Shown in pieces: positions 27,598 through 36,350 of a stretch of 64,000 nt of DNA (positions are counted from its first letter, which is position 1; every line of letters starts with the position of its first letter). The DNA comes from Hymenobacter roseosalivarius DSM 11622. Lineage in GTDB: Bacteria; Bacteroidota; Bacteroidia; Cytophagales; Hymenobacteraceae. The translations under genes were made by a program, and so were the position numbers. The stretch lies in assembly GCF_900176135.1 (NCBI RefSeq), contig NZ_FWWW01000039.1:1-64000 (forward strand), written 5' to 3'. Under the pieces are notes generated by a model that worked only from the letters and a program-made list of their open reading frames with translations, was not told the origin of the DNA and did not search any database.

Positions 27598-29041
27598 CAC
27601 GGTAATCGGTCTTGGATGGAGTCGATGTCGGGGGCTGGGTGGGCGTCGGGGCTCGGGCGGTTTGCACAAATCCTTCGCTGTCGACCAGAAACTGGGCATT
27701 GGTGGCGACGGCATCCTGTTCGCTCAGCCCTTGCAGGATTTGCACCCGGTCGGCGCTGCGCCGGCCGGTCTGCACCGGCACGGCCTGGAAAGCGCCGCTG
27801 CGGCGCACAAAGGCCACCTCGCGGTTGCCCAAATCCACCACCGCGGCCCGGGGCAGCCACAGCCCGCCCGCGGCCGCCACGTTCACGGTGCCGGTGAGTA
27901 GGGCGCCGCTGCGCAGTTGGCCGCCGGGGTTATTGAGGTGCACCCGCACGGCGCCGGTGCGGGCACCTTCGCGGAAGAAGGGCTCTATCAGGTCGATGCG
28001 GGCGGTCCGGGCGCGGGTCGGGTTGTTTTCGGGCAACACCCGGATGGTTTGGCCCACCTGCAGGGCGGCCAGCTCATCGGGCCGGGGCTCGAACACGCCC
28101 CACACCTGCTTGGTGTTTACCACCCGAAACAGGGTCTGGCCCGCCGTCACGTAAGCGCCTTCGGTCAGGGTGAGCCCGGCTTCGACTGGCATGGTCGAAG
28201 TGGCGGCTGGCATACTACTCGCCGAGGGAGCGCCTCCGCCCATCGGGTCACCGCCGCTGCCCATGCCGCCCCCAGCTGGGGCGGGTGGCGGCGGCAGGGC
28301 CGCACCGGGCTGGGCGGGCTGCTCGACCACGTAGCCGGTGTAGGGGCTATAAATGGCCACTTGGTACGCGGGCTTGCGGGTGGCGATGGTGTGGTTGATT
28401 TGCGCATCGGTCAGGCCCAGCAGGCGCAGCTTCTGGCGCGCCCCCCGCAGCAGGGTCTGGTTTTCGGCGTCGTGGGTGAGGATAAAAATCAGCTCCTGCT
28501 GGGCCGTCACCAGCTCGGGGCTGTAAAGCTCCAACAGCTTCTGGCCCTTGGTCACGGGCTGATAGTTGTAGCGGATGAGCAGCTTTTCGATGCGGCCCCC
28601 AAAGCGGGCGGCAATGACCTCGGCGCGGCGTGTGTCGTACTCCACCCGGCCGGTCAGCGTTAGCGTGAGGTCGGGCGCGCCGGTGGTTGGGTAAACGGTG
28701 GCTTGGGTGGAGACCACCGTGGCGTCGGGGGAGCGGAGCAGGTTCTGCAGGCTGGCGCTGGCCGGGGCCTGGGTGCCGCCGGCCTTGGGCTTTTTCACGA
28801 GGTCCATGCCGCAGATGGGGCAGTCACCGGCCTGGTCCCGAATGATTTGCGGGTGCATGGGGCAGGTGTAGAGGTCCCCCGCCGTTTCGTGGTTGTGCGC
28901 GTCGGCGGCCGAAGCCTCCATCTTGCCGGTGGCATCCGCCGGCTTTTTATCGGCCCCGCAGGCGCCCAGCAGCAGGGCCAGCGGCAAAGCAGCCAGCACG
29001 AGCCGGGCCCGCAACGGGCTATTGTTCCAGCTCTTTTTCAT
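27590..29041 (-). CDS. cusB: CusB-type efflux RND adaptor with heavy-metal-binding domain
   Basis: A 483-residue lipoprotein (lipobox LLGAC, Cys28). One heavy-metal-binding domain lies at about 56-85 (YTCPMHPQIIRDQAGDCPICGMDL). The CusB hairpin and barrel follow, with a Gly/Pro/Met-rich insertion (about 255-290) before LTLTEGAYVTAGQTLF. It overlaps the CusC stop by 23 bp and the following adaptor start by eight bp. Having two different adaptors in one operon suggests a mixed adaptor ring, or separate functions. Adaptors of this type deliver Cu(I)/Ag(I) to CusA. Confidence 0.93.
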   Translation of the reverse strand: MKKSWNNSPLRARLVLAALPLALLLGACGADKKPADATGKMEASAADAHNHETAGDLYTCPMHPQIIRDQAGDCPICGMDLVKKPKAGGTQAPASASLQNLLRSPDATVVSTQATVYPTTGAPDLTLTLTGRVEYDTRRAEVIAARFGGRIEKLLIRYNYQPVTKGQKLLELYSPELVTAQQELIFILTHDAENQTLLRGARQKLRLLGLTDAQINHTIATRKPAYQVAIYSPYTGYVVEQPAQPGAALPPPPAPAGGGMGSGGDPMGGGAPSASSMPAATSTMPVEAGLTLTEGAYVTAGQTLFRVVNTKQVWGVFEPRPDELAALQVGQTIRVLPENNPTRARTARIDLIEPFFREGARTGAVRVHLNNPGGQLRSGALLTGTVNVAAAGGLWLPRAAVVDLGNREVAFVRRSGAFQAVPVQTGRRSADRVQILQGLSEQDAVATNAQFLVDSEGFVQTARAPTPTQPPTSTPSKTDYRDE

Positions 29042-30323
29042 ATGCGATTTGCTGAGTGAGTTGCTGTTGGAGGTTGTCCAAGTATTCCAGTCGGGTCCGC
29101 TTGAGGGTGGTCCAGGCTTCGAGCACCTGAAACAGCTGGCCGGTGTTCTGCTCGTAGGCCAGCATGGTGGCCTGGTAGCTGCGGCGCAGGGCCGGCAGGA
29201 TCTGGCGCTCGAAGGCCCGGGTCTGCTCGCGCCGCAGCGTCAGGTCGGTTTGCAGGCTGGCCAGCCGGCCGCTGGCTTCGTTGAGCACGTCCTCGCGCTG
29301 CTTGCGCAGGGCCTGGGCCTCGAAGCCCAGCGCGGCCGTGTTGGCTTTGTATTCGCGGGCGGCCCACGGGGCCAGCGGAATGGAAACCATGCCCATCACG
29401 GTAAACTGGTTGGGAGTCCGGCCCAGCCCGCGCATGTGGTCGTAGCGAACCCCGAAGTCGGGCCGGCGGCGGCTCGCTTCCAGGTTCTGGCTCAGGCGCA
29501 CGGTGGTTAGGGCCCGGTCCAGGCTGCGCACGTCGCTGCGCCGGCTGGCCAGCGCGGCCGTGTCCGTCAGCGCCAGCGTCACTGGCTGGGCATTTAGCAC
29601 GCCGGTGTCCACGGCAAAGGCTGCGCTGCGCGGCCGGTTCATGAGCGTGTTGAGCGCAATCAGGTTTTGCTCGGCCCGGGCCGCGGCCTGCCGGTGGTCG
29701 TTGAGGTGCATTTCCAGCCGGGCCTTGGCGTCGTAGATGCTGGGCAGCGTGGCCTGGTTGTAGGGGTAGCGCGCCTCGGCCAGCTTGATGAGAAAGCGCA
29801 GCAGCTCCTCGTTCTCGTCCAGCACGGCCAGCTTTTTGGTGAGCACGGCCTGCTCCACGTAGAGGGTTTTGGCTTGCGCCCGCAGCTGCACCACGGTGTT
29901 TTGCTGGTCGGCCTGCACCACGGCCGCCTGGCTGCTGAGGTACTCCCGGCGGGCGCGCTGCTTGGCCGGGTTGGGCAGCATCTGCTCCACGGACACCATC
30001 TGCATACCTTCGCCCTGCCCGTTGTTCATCTCCTTGATGGGACGCTGGTTGTAGGGCGTCATCCAGTACCCGGCGCTGACTTTGGGCGCTTCCCAGCTGT
30101 TGGCGCCCGCCACCGCCGCTTCCTTGGCCCTTGCCTGGTAGGTGTACTGCTGCACGGCCGGGTTGCGGCGCTCCACGATTTGCAGGACCGAATCGAGCGG
30201 CAGCACAGGGCCGCTAGGGGGCGCCATGTGCATTTCCCGGCTCATCGTCTGGCCGTGGGCGGCCGGCCCGCCGGTAACGAGCAAAAGCAGGGAGGACAGA
30301 GAGATGCTAAGCCAGTGTTTCAT
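29019..30323 (-). CDS. TolC-family outer-membrane protein, CusC-like
   Basis: A 434-residue outer-membrane channel subunit. The signal peptide is at about 1-24 (LSISLSSLLLLVTGG). Two long TolC-type helical repeats follow, with typical motifs (RNPAVQQYTYQARAKEAAV; RPDFGVRYDHM). The first mature segment is Met-rich (SREMHMAPP), as in copper systems. The ATG at 30323 is chosen because the longer frame adds a basic tail without signal character. It is the second structural gene of the cus operon, after the CusA halves. Confidence 0.92.
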   Translation of the reverse strand: MKHWLSISLSSLLLLVTGGPAAHGQTMSREMHMAPPSGPVLPLDSVLQIVERRNPAVQQYTYQARAKEAAVAGANSWEAPKVSAGYWMTPYNQRPIKEMNNGQGEGMQMVSVEQMLPNPAKQRARREYLSSQAAVVQADQQNTVVQLRAQAKTLYVEQAVLTKKLAVLDENEELLRFLIKLAEARYPYNQATLPSIYDAKARLEMHLNDHRQAAARAEQNLIALNTLMNRPRSAAFAVDTGVLNAQPVTLALTDTAALASRRSDVRSLDRALTTVRLSQNLEASRRRPDFGVRYDHMRGLGRTPNQFTVMGMVSIPLAPWAAREYKANTAALGFEAQALRKQREDVLNEASGRLASLQTDLTLRREQTRAFERQILPALRRSYQATMLAYEQNTGQLFQVLEAWTTLKRTRLEYLDNLQQQLTQQIAYEKELEQ

Positions 30324-30360
30324 GAAGCGAAAGGGAGGGAGCCAAGGCCCCGTCCGGCGA

Positions 30361-32253
30361 TTAGTGGGAGACTTCGAGAACATCGATTTTTCCAAATTTG
30401 CGCAGCTCGTACTCCTTGGTGTACAGGAAGATGAGCGGCGTAACGAGCAAAATGTGGGTGGCCGAGGTGAACACCCCGCCTATCATGGGCAGCACAATGG
30501 GCAGCATCACGTCGGAGCCCGTGCCGGTGGCCCAGAGCACCGGCACCAGGCCGAACAGCGAGACCGAGACGGTCATCAGCTTGGGTCGCAGCCGCTTGGC
30601 CGCGCCGTGAAACACGGCTTCCTGCAGGTCTTCCTTCGTAATGGTTTCCCGGGAGTTGCCCTTGAGCGCCACGAGTTTCTGCATGGCATCATTCAAGTAG
30701 ATGACCATGATGACGCCCGTTTCCACGGCCAGCCCGAACAGGGCAATGAAGCCCACGGCCACCGCCACCGACAGGTTGACGCCGTAGAAATACACCATGT
30801 AGGCCCCGCCAATCAGGGCGAAGGGAATGGTGATGAGGCTCATAAACGCCTCCCGCACGGAGTGAAAGGCAAAGTACAGCGCCCCGAAAATCACCACCAG
30901 CACCAGCGGCAGAATCAGCTTGAGCGTGCGCTGCGAGCTAATTAGGTTTTCGTACTGCCCGCTCCACTCTAGGTAGTAGCCCTGGGGCAGCTTGCTTTCC
31001 AGGCTTTGCAGCTTCTGCATGGCGGCGTCCACGGTGCTGCCCAGGTCGCGGCCCCGCACGTTGAAGAGCACCGCGCCGCGCAGCTGGGCGTTTTCCGAGC
31101 TTATCATCGGCGGGCCCTCGGCGTAGCGAATGGTGGTCACGGCCGACAGCGGCACCGGCCCGTAGCTGGCCGTCTGGATGGGAATGCGCTTGATATCGGC
31201 CAGGCTGTTGCGGTAGTCCTGGGCCAGGCGCACGTTGATGGCGAAGCGGCGCCGGCCTTCCACCGTGCTGGCGATGGGGGCCCCGCCGATGGCCGATTCC
31301 ACCACTTCGTTTACCTGGTCCACGGTGAGGCCGTAGCGGGCCAGCTCGGGGCGGTTCATGTCGATTTCCAGGTACTTGCCGCCCGTCACGGGCTCCACGT
31401 ACAGGTCTTCCACCCCGGGCACGCCTTTGAGGGCGGCGTTCACCTGGTTGGCCACGTCGTTGATGGTGTTCAGGTTCTGGCCGTACACCTTCACGCCCAC
31501 GTCGGTGCGGATGCCGGTGCTGAGCATGTTGATGCGGTTGATGATGGGCTGGGTCCAGCCGTTCACCACGCCCGGAATTTGCAGCTTGCCGTTCATCTCC
31601 TCAATCAGCCCAGCCTTGGTCATGCCCGCCCGCCACTGGTCGCGGGGCTTAAGCAGGATGATGGTTTCAATCATGTTGATGGGCGAGTTGTCGGTGGCCG
31701 AGCTGGCCCGGCCGGCTTTGCCCAGCACGCTCAGCACCTCGGGCACCTGCTTGATAATCTTGTCCTGCACCTGCAGAATGCGCTTCATCTCCGTGTTCGA
31801 CACGTCGGGCTGGGCCACGGGCATGAACAGGATGGAGCCCTCGTTGAGCGGCGGCATAAACTCGGTGCCCAAGCTCATGACTAAGGGGATGCTGACCAGC
31901 AGGGCCAGCACGTTGATGGCGATGGTGGTTTTGCGCCAGCGCATCACCCAGTGCAGCATGGGCGAGTACACGCGCTCCAGGAAGCGGTTGAGCGGGTTCT
32001 GGTCCTCAGTCTTGAACTTGCCCTTCAGGAAAAAGGAAATCAACACTGGGGCCAGTGTGACGGCCAGAATGGCGTCGATAATCAGAATAAAGCTCTTGGT
32101 CCAGGCCAGCGGGTGAAAGAGCTTGCCCTCCTGCCCGGTGAGCAGAAACACCGGCAAAAAGGAAGTGACGATGATGATGGTCGAGAAGAAGATTCCCCGC
32201 GACACCTGCTTGCTGGAGGACTCGATGATTTCGAGCCGCTTCTGGTTATCCAT
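30361..32253 (-). CDS. cusA: CusA heavy-metal RND pump, C-terminal half (separate ORF)
   Basis: A 630-residue frame starting MDNQKRLEIIESSSKQVSR. It holds TM5-TM12 and the second large periplasmic domain of an HME-RND pump (SFLPVFLLTGQEGKLFHPL, EFMPPLNEGSILFMP, and the late AVETGVIMVIYLND). The ATG lies in the sequence ATGGATAA, whose TAA is the stop of the N-terminal ORF. The break falls in the cytoplasmic loop between TM4 and TM5. It may be a true second chain made by coupling, or the result of a frameshift in the GC-rich loop. Confidence 0.88.
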   Translation of the reverse strand: MDNQKRLEIIESSSKQVSRGIFFSTIIIVTSFLPVFLLTGQEGKLFHPLAWTKSFILIIDAILAVTLAPVLISFFLKGKFKTEDQNPLNRFLERVYSPMLHWVMRWRKTTIAINVLALLVSIPLVMSLGTEFMPPLNEGSILFMPVAQPDVSNTEMKRILQVQDKIIKQVPEVLSVLGKAGRASSATDNSPINMIETIILLKPRDQWRAGMTKAGLIEEMNGKLQIPGVVNGWTQPIINRINMLSTGIRTDVGVKVYGQNLNTINDVANQVNAALKGVPGVEDLYVEPVTGGKYLEIDMNRPELARYGLTVDQVNEVVESAIGGAPIASTVEGRRRFAINVRLAQDYRNSLADIKRIPIQTASYGPVPLSAVTTIRYAEGPPMISSENAQLRGAVLFNVRGRDLGSTVDAAMQKLQSLESKLPQGYYLEWSGQYENLISSQRTLKLILPLVLVVIFGALYFAFHSVREAFMSLITIPFALIGGAYMVYFYGVNLSVAVAVGFIALFGLAVETGVIMVIYLNDAMQKLVALKGNSRETITKEDLQEAVFHGAAKRLRPKLMTVSVSLFGLVPVLWATGTGSDVMLPIVLPMIGGVFTSATHILLVTPLIFLYTKEYELRKFGKIDVLEVSH

Positions 32254-33616
32254 GAGAAACGGGGATTGAGGTAGAAGGGGCAGAAGCGGATGCGGTGGGC
32301 AGGGCGGCGCTTGGTGGCGCGGGGCCGGCGTCCGGCGGGCCGCTCGCATTCTCCCCGGCCTGGTACTCGGCCAGGTTGCGGTAGGCGTTTTCGGTCATCA
32401 CGATGCCGTTGTCGACGATGACGCCGATGGCCAGGGCAATGCCGGTGAGCGACATGATGTTGGAGGAGATGTCAAAGGCGTTGAGCAGAATGAAGCTCGT
32501 GGCGATGGTGATGGGAATCTGAATCAGGATGCTCAGCGCGCTGCGCCAGTGGAACAGAAACAGCAGCACGACCAGCGACACCACCACCATTTCCTCAATG
32601 AGCGTGTGCTTGATGGAATCCACCGAATCCTGAATCAGCCCGCTGCGGTCGTACACCAGTTGAAACGAGACGCCCGGGGGCAGCCCGGCGCGGATTTGCT
32701 CCATCTTGGCCTTCACCCGCGTTATCATGGCGTCGGCGTTTTCGCCGTAGCGCATCACCACGATGCCGCCCACGGCCTCGCCCTCGCCGTTGAGGTCCAT
32801 GATGCCCAGGCGGCTTTCGCCCGTCATCTGCACCGTAGCCACGTCGCGGATGCGCACCGGCGTGGTGCCTTTGGTGATGACCGGCACGTTTTCCAGCGTC
32901 GCCATATCCTGGATATAGCCCGTCGTTTTGATGATGTAGCCCACGCCCGACTGCTCGAACTTGCGGCCCCCGGCCTCGTTATTATTGCTGCGCACCGCCG
33001 CCAGCACCTGCGGCAGCGTGATGCCGTAGTAGGTCATCTTGGTGGGGTCCACCGTCACCTGGTACTGCTTTTGAAAGCCGCCGAAGCTGGCCACCTCGCT
33101 CACGCCGGGCACGTTTTGCAGGCCGAACTTCACGTACCAGTCCTGCAGGGCCCGCTGCTCGCCCAAGTCCAGGCCGGGGGCCTTGAGCGTGTACCAGAGC
33201 ACGTGGCCCACGCCCGTACCATCGGGCCCCAGGGTGGGCGTGACGCCGCTGGGCAGCAGGCGCTGGGCGTAGTTGAGGCGCTCCAGCACCCGTTCGCGGG
33301 CCCAGTAGATGTCGGCGTCGTCCTCGAAAATCAGGAACACGAAGCTCATGCCGAACATGGAAGTACCGCGCACGGACTTGACCTTGGGCAGGCCCTGCAT
33401 GTTGGTCACCAGCGGGTAGGTCACCTGGTCCTCCATGATTTGGGGGCTGCGGCCCATCCACTCAGTGAAGACGATGACCTGGTTTTCGGACAGGTCGGGG
33501 ATGGCGTCAATTTTGCTGGTGCGCACCGAATAGGCGCCCCAGGCAAAAAGGCCGGTGGCCAGCAGCAGCACCAGGTAGCGGTTCCGCAGGGAAAACGAGA
33601 TGAGTCGCTCAATCAT
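32246..33616 (-). CDS. cusA: CusA heavy-metal RND pump, N-terminal half (separate ORF)
   Basis: A 456-residue frame with TM1-TM4 and the first periplasmic domain. It starts MIERLISFSLRNRYLVLLLATG, as HME-RND pumps do. TM4 reads GIALAIGVIVDNGIVMTEN, with the aspartate and glutamate of the proton relay kept and alanine instead of the extra aspartate of CzcA, closer to CusA-type (monovalent metal) pumps. The last 40 residues are a Pro/Ala/Ser-rich tail ending in the overlapping stop. The sum of the two halves (about 1086 residues) equals one pump. Confidence 0.88.
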   Translation of the reverse strand: MIERLISFSLRNRYLVLLLATGLFAWGAYSVRTSKIDAIPDLSENQVIVFTEWMGRSPQIMEDQVTYPLVTNMQGLPKVKSVRGTSMFGMSFVFLIFEDDADIYWARERVLERLNYAQRLLPSGVTPTLGPDGTGVGHVLWYTLKAPGLDLGEQRALQDWYVKFGLQNVPGVSEVASFGGFQKQYQVTVDPTKMTYYGITLPQVLAAVRSNNNEAGGRKFEQSGVGYIIKTTGYIQDMATLENVPVITKGTTPVRIRDVATVQMTGESRLGIMDLNGEGEAVGGIVVMRYGENADAMITRVKAKMEQIRAGLPPGVSFQLVYDRSGLIQDSVDSIKHTLIEEMVVVSLVVLLFLFHWRSALSILIQIPITIATSFILLNAFDISSNIMSLTGIALAIGVIVDNGIVMTENAYRNLAEYQAGENASGPPDAGPAPPSAALPTASASAPSTSIPVSHG

Positions 33617-33915
33617 GTATTATTAGCTTTTAGCTGTCAGCTGATGGCTGTTAGCTTTTCGGTTTTTATGGAAGTCTTAGGCGCGGCTGGCGACTGAAAA
33701 CCAATTCGCTGCTCGCGGAAAGGCGCTTCGGCCAGGGAACCGTCTGAATTGACCAGCGAACTGGGCACACCGCCGAACATTATTTACCGCAGTATCTCGC
33801 AGTGCCCGACCAGGGTTAGGATGCCAACCTGAGCTATCAGCCAACAGCTCAAAAAACACCGTACGCCGCAAAACCCCATGACCAAAGGGTCTGGGGGGCA
33901 AAAACAGCCGGAAAG
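33617..33915. other. Intergenic region with TAGCTGTTAGC-type repeats
   Basis: No gene was found. At about 33630-33660 it holds several units of TTAGCTGTTAGC-like repeats (TTAGCTTTTAGCTGTCAGCTGATGGC...). The same family is inserted inside the second CusA gene at 41319-41434. Confidence 0.5.
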
Positions 33916-34311
33916 CTAAATCAGGAAGGCGTGGCCGCGCACGTAGGCGGGGCACTGGGGCGGCGGGGCGGCGTGAGCCGTCAGGCGGGCCACGGGCTCA
34001 TCGGCCGGATAAAAGGGCTGCGCCAGCTGCCACACCACGCGCAACACCGGCGGGGCGGGCACCAGATCGGGGGCCGGCACCTTGAACTGTCCGGCCGCCA
34101 GCTTCACGTCTTTGGTGGTGCTGACCACCTTTTGGTCGTGGCAGCAATCGCAGGCGTGCTTGCCCGTATCCTGGCAGCAGCAGCTGGTGTCGACGCCGTG
34201 CGCCACCGACACGTCCGTCAGCGCCTGCCCGCAAAAGTGCATGCTGTACACCAGCCCAGGACTGGAGAGCAGGTAGCTAAAGAGCAGAAACAGACTGGCG
34301 AAGCGCTTCAC
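33916..34311 (-). CDS. HYC_CC_PP-family protein (copper-handling, putative)
   Basis: A 131-residue protein. A GTG at 34311 gives a normal N-terminal membrane/signal helix (MKRFASLFLLFSYLL); the longest frame from 34419 would put 36 residues before it. After the helix come GLVYSMHFCGQ, a CCC and CDCC cluster (residues about 52-68), and a C-terminal APPP segment, the pattern of the HYC_CC_PP family. Several Cys and His suggest metal binding. It follows the CopZ-like gene on the same strand. A truncated copy lies at 18103 and a diverged one at 48438. Confidence 0.7.
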   Translation of the reverse strand: MKRFASLFLLFSYLLSSPGLVYSMHFCGQALTDVSVAHGVDTSCCCQDTGKHACDCCHDQKVVSTTKDVKLAAGQFKVPAPDLVPAPPVLRVVWQLAQPFYPADEPVARLTAHAAPPPQCPAYVRGHAFLI

Positions 34312-34497
34312 GCGGTGGGTAAAGAGTAATAAGATTTCTTTCAGAACTCCCCCAAAGAACGGGGACGGAAGGCGGAAAGTTTTAACGACCTCCGGATAAG
34401 GCCTCCCCAAATGCGCCAACGGCGTAGCGGCGGCTCACGGCCAACAGGCGCGGCCACCGCTACTCGCGTTGGTTCCAAGCCCTACAGGGGCTGGCGG

Positions 34498-34707
34498 CTA
34501 AGCTTTTTCGGCTTTAAATCCTGCGTTTTCCACTAACGCGATTATCTGTTCGGCCGTGAGCTGATCCGAGGTGACGGTCAGAACCTTGTCGGGATTGGCG
34601 GTGTCGACCTGCCAGTTGCCGGCCCCTGCTTCCTGGTTCAGCGTAGGCGTGACGGCCTTGATGCAGCCGCCGCAGTTGATGTTTGTTTTGAATTGGAGCG
34701 TTTTCAT
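34498..34707 (-). CDS. CopZ-like heavy-metal-associated (HMA) protein
   Basis: A 69-residue cytosolic HMA fold. The metal site is NINCGGC, a CxxC variant of the usual MxCxxC. The rest (VTPTLNQEAG..., VLTVTSDQLTAEQIIALVENAGFKAE) follows the beta-alpha-beta-beta-alpha-beta pattern. It probably passes Cu(I) to the CopA pump at 50.5 kb or buffers it. The ATG at 34707 is preferred because a perfect -7 box lies 58 bp upstream and the longer frame is not HMA-like. Confidence 0.92.
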   Translation of the reverse strand: MKTLQFKTNINCGGCIKAVTPTLNQEAGAGNWQVDTANPDKVLTVTSDQLTAEQIIALVENAGFKAEKA

Positions 34708-34763
34708 GGAAGTTGAACTGAGATTAAGGAAGCACCCAGCGGGCGCGTCGATAAGTAAACAGT

Positions 34764-34771
34764 CAAAAGTA
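34764..34771 (-). promoter_or_regulatory. Bacteroidota -7 box of the CopZ-like gene
   Basis: The minus strand reads TACTTTTG, a perfect TAnnTTTG, about 57 bases before the ATG at 34707. Confidence 0.6.
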
Positions 34772-35127
34772 GCGACCCGTGCCCCGCGGGTGGTACAGAA
34801 TTGCGCTGGGCGCTTGCATGATTCGAAGTGATAAGCGCGCGACGGCCTCAAGCCAGCTCACCAAAAACGTGATGTGCGCGGTGAGGATGAGCTTGCGTAA
34901 AGGAAGAGGTGTCAGCAGTATAAATCTTCGACAAGAGACACGAAGAGCCTATCCGAACAGGGCCACTGTCACTCCGACATTCTTGCCTATTTGGATAGCC
35001 CCAATCCTTTCCTCAAAAGTATAGGCACGGGTGTATGCATCGGTACAAGGTTGAGCGGAACGCCAAGCGAAAGAGCTTACCGGAGATAAATGCCCCCCAG
35101 GCTTTGTGGTGGCTAACTCAACTGGCG
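34772..35127. other. Intergenic region with a short coding relic
   Basis: No intact gene. On the minus strand near 34860-34920 a short frame reads LTAHITFLVSWLEAV, like the start of a membrane protein common in this phylum. A second perfect -7 box, TACTTTTG on the minus strand, is at 35014-35021. These look like the remains of a lost gene. Confidence 0.35.
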
Positions 35128-35808
35128 TTAGCGACGGGCTATTACCACATGGCCCCACCAGTTAAGATAGCCGTAAAGGCCGGGGAATTTGGCAAAGCGT
35201 CGTGTTGTAAACCCCGCCTGCTCTAACCCGGCTTCCAACTCAGCTCGGGTGTACAGATTGGCATGCCACCACCGCCGAATGAGCCATTTCATCCAGATGG
35301 ACTGCTGGCTGATGAAGAGCACGAACGTGCCGTCCGGCTTAAGCCGGTGGCGCAGGCCCGCCAGGGCCTCCGCCAGGCGGGCTTTCGGCAGGTACTCCAG
35401 CATGGCCGCCGAAATGATGAGGTCGTAGTCCTGCCAGGCAGCAGGGAGTTGATCGAGAGCTAGTACGTCGGCGGCCACGATTTCCAAATCGGGAACGGGA
35501 TGCTGGGCCAGGGTCGCCCGGAACCGACTGAGCATAAGCGGGGTCAGGTCAAAGGCGGCAAAGCGGGCCGGTAGCAAGTGGCGCGCGGCCAGGGCGGCGT
35601 GCAGCGCCTGTGTCGTGGCCCCGGTTCCGCAGCCCGCGTCGAGCACCTTGAGGTCGGAACGCAGGAAATCCGCCTGCTCAAAAAACCGCTGAAGACCCTG
35701 TGGATAGCGAAGCAGGTGAATAAATCCGTCGTAGAGTCGGGCGCGGGCGGAATACAAGCCACGGACCAACTGCGAACTACGCCTGGCAGGTGACGGGGAA
35801 TTCAGCAT
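35128..35808 (-). CDS. Class I SAM-dependent methyltransferase
   Basis: A 226-residue enzyme with motif I KVLDAGCGTGATTQAL, an acidic AFDLTPLML segment, and the DLIISAAMLEYLPK post-II motif typical of UbiE/MenG-type small-molecule methyltransferases. The C-terminal part (GLYGYLNWWGHVVIARR) closes the sheet. A decayed copy lies at 25650-26051. The substrate is unknown; in a metal island an arsenite or thiol methyltransferase could be imagined, but the ArsM cysteine pattern is not present. Confidence 0.88.
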   Translation of the reverse strand: MLNSPSPARRSSQLVRGLYSARARLYDGFIHLLRYPQGLQRFFEQADFLRSDLKVLDAGCGTGATTQALHAALAARHLLPARFAAFDLTPLMLSRFRATLAQHPVPDLEIVAADVLALDQLPAAWQDYDLIISAAMLEYLPKARLAEALAGLRHRLKPDGTFVLFISQQSIWMKWLIRRWWHANLYTRAELEAGLEQAGFTTRRFAKFPGLYGYLNWWGHVVIARR

Positions 35809-35882
35809 GGAGTCTCCAGTAGTAGCCAGTATGTATCGAAACGCATGAATTAGCGCAGCCTTCGGAGGGCTGACAGCGGGGG

Positions 35883-36263
35883 CTACATTTTCATGTTTTT
35901 CATTTTATCCGATTTCATTCGGCCGCTTTTTTTCATCTCGTCCATGGTAGTCATCTTGCCGTCCATCATCATGCACTGACCTTCTTTCATGGTCATCGTG
36001 GTGCCGTTCTTCATTTTACAGGTGCCATCGGTCATGCACATGCTGCCGTCCTTCATGGTCATGTTCTGGGTCATCGGCATCATCTTACCACCCTTCATCA
36101 TCATCATCTTGCCGTCTTGCATCATGCACCCGTCCATGGCCATCTTGCCCTTCTGCGCTTTACCCGCCATAGGCTTGCTTTTAGAAGGGACGGTTTGGGC
36201 CTGAGCCAGGGTGAACACACCGCTGAGCAGCAGGACAGACAGAAGTTTAACTGCGTTTTTCAT
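35883..36263 (-). CDS. Met-rich periplasmic protein (DUF6799-like), copy 2
   Basis: A 126-residue protein with a signal peptide (about 1-23, ending AQAQ). Units such as GKMMMMKGGKMMPMTQNM, SMCMTDGTCKMKNG and GQCMMMDGKM carry methionine pairs and cysteines. The final 25 residues are Lys/Met-rich. It aligns end to end with the copies at 19046 and 49560. Likely a periplasmic Cu(I) sponge; this is inference from composition and location. Confidence 0.82.
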   Translation of the reverse strand: MKNAVKLLSVLLLSGVFTLAQAQTVPSKSKPMAGKAQKGKMAMDGCMMQDGKMMMMKGGKMMPMTQNMTMKDGSMCMTDGTCKMKNGTTMTMKEGQCMMMDGKMTTMDEMKKSGRMKSDKMKNMKM

Positions 36264-36350
36264 GGGGTAGGAGCGTTAAAAGTGAGAAAATAGTACAGGA
36301 AGCAATAGAATGATGTTCCCAGGAATTTTAGGGAAAGGCCAGCTTATGAA

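Noticed and set aside
31006..31884. Plus-strand open frame opposite the C-terminal half of CusA
   Set aside because: Antisense shadow with the same His/Ala-rich bias; the opposite frame has strong RND motifs.
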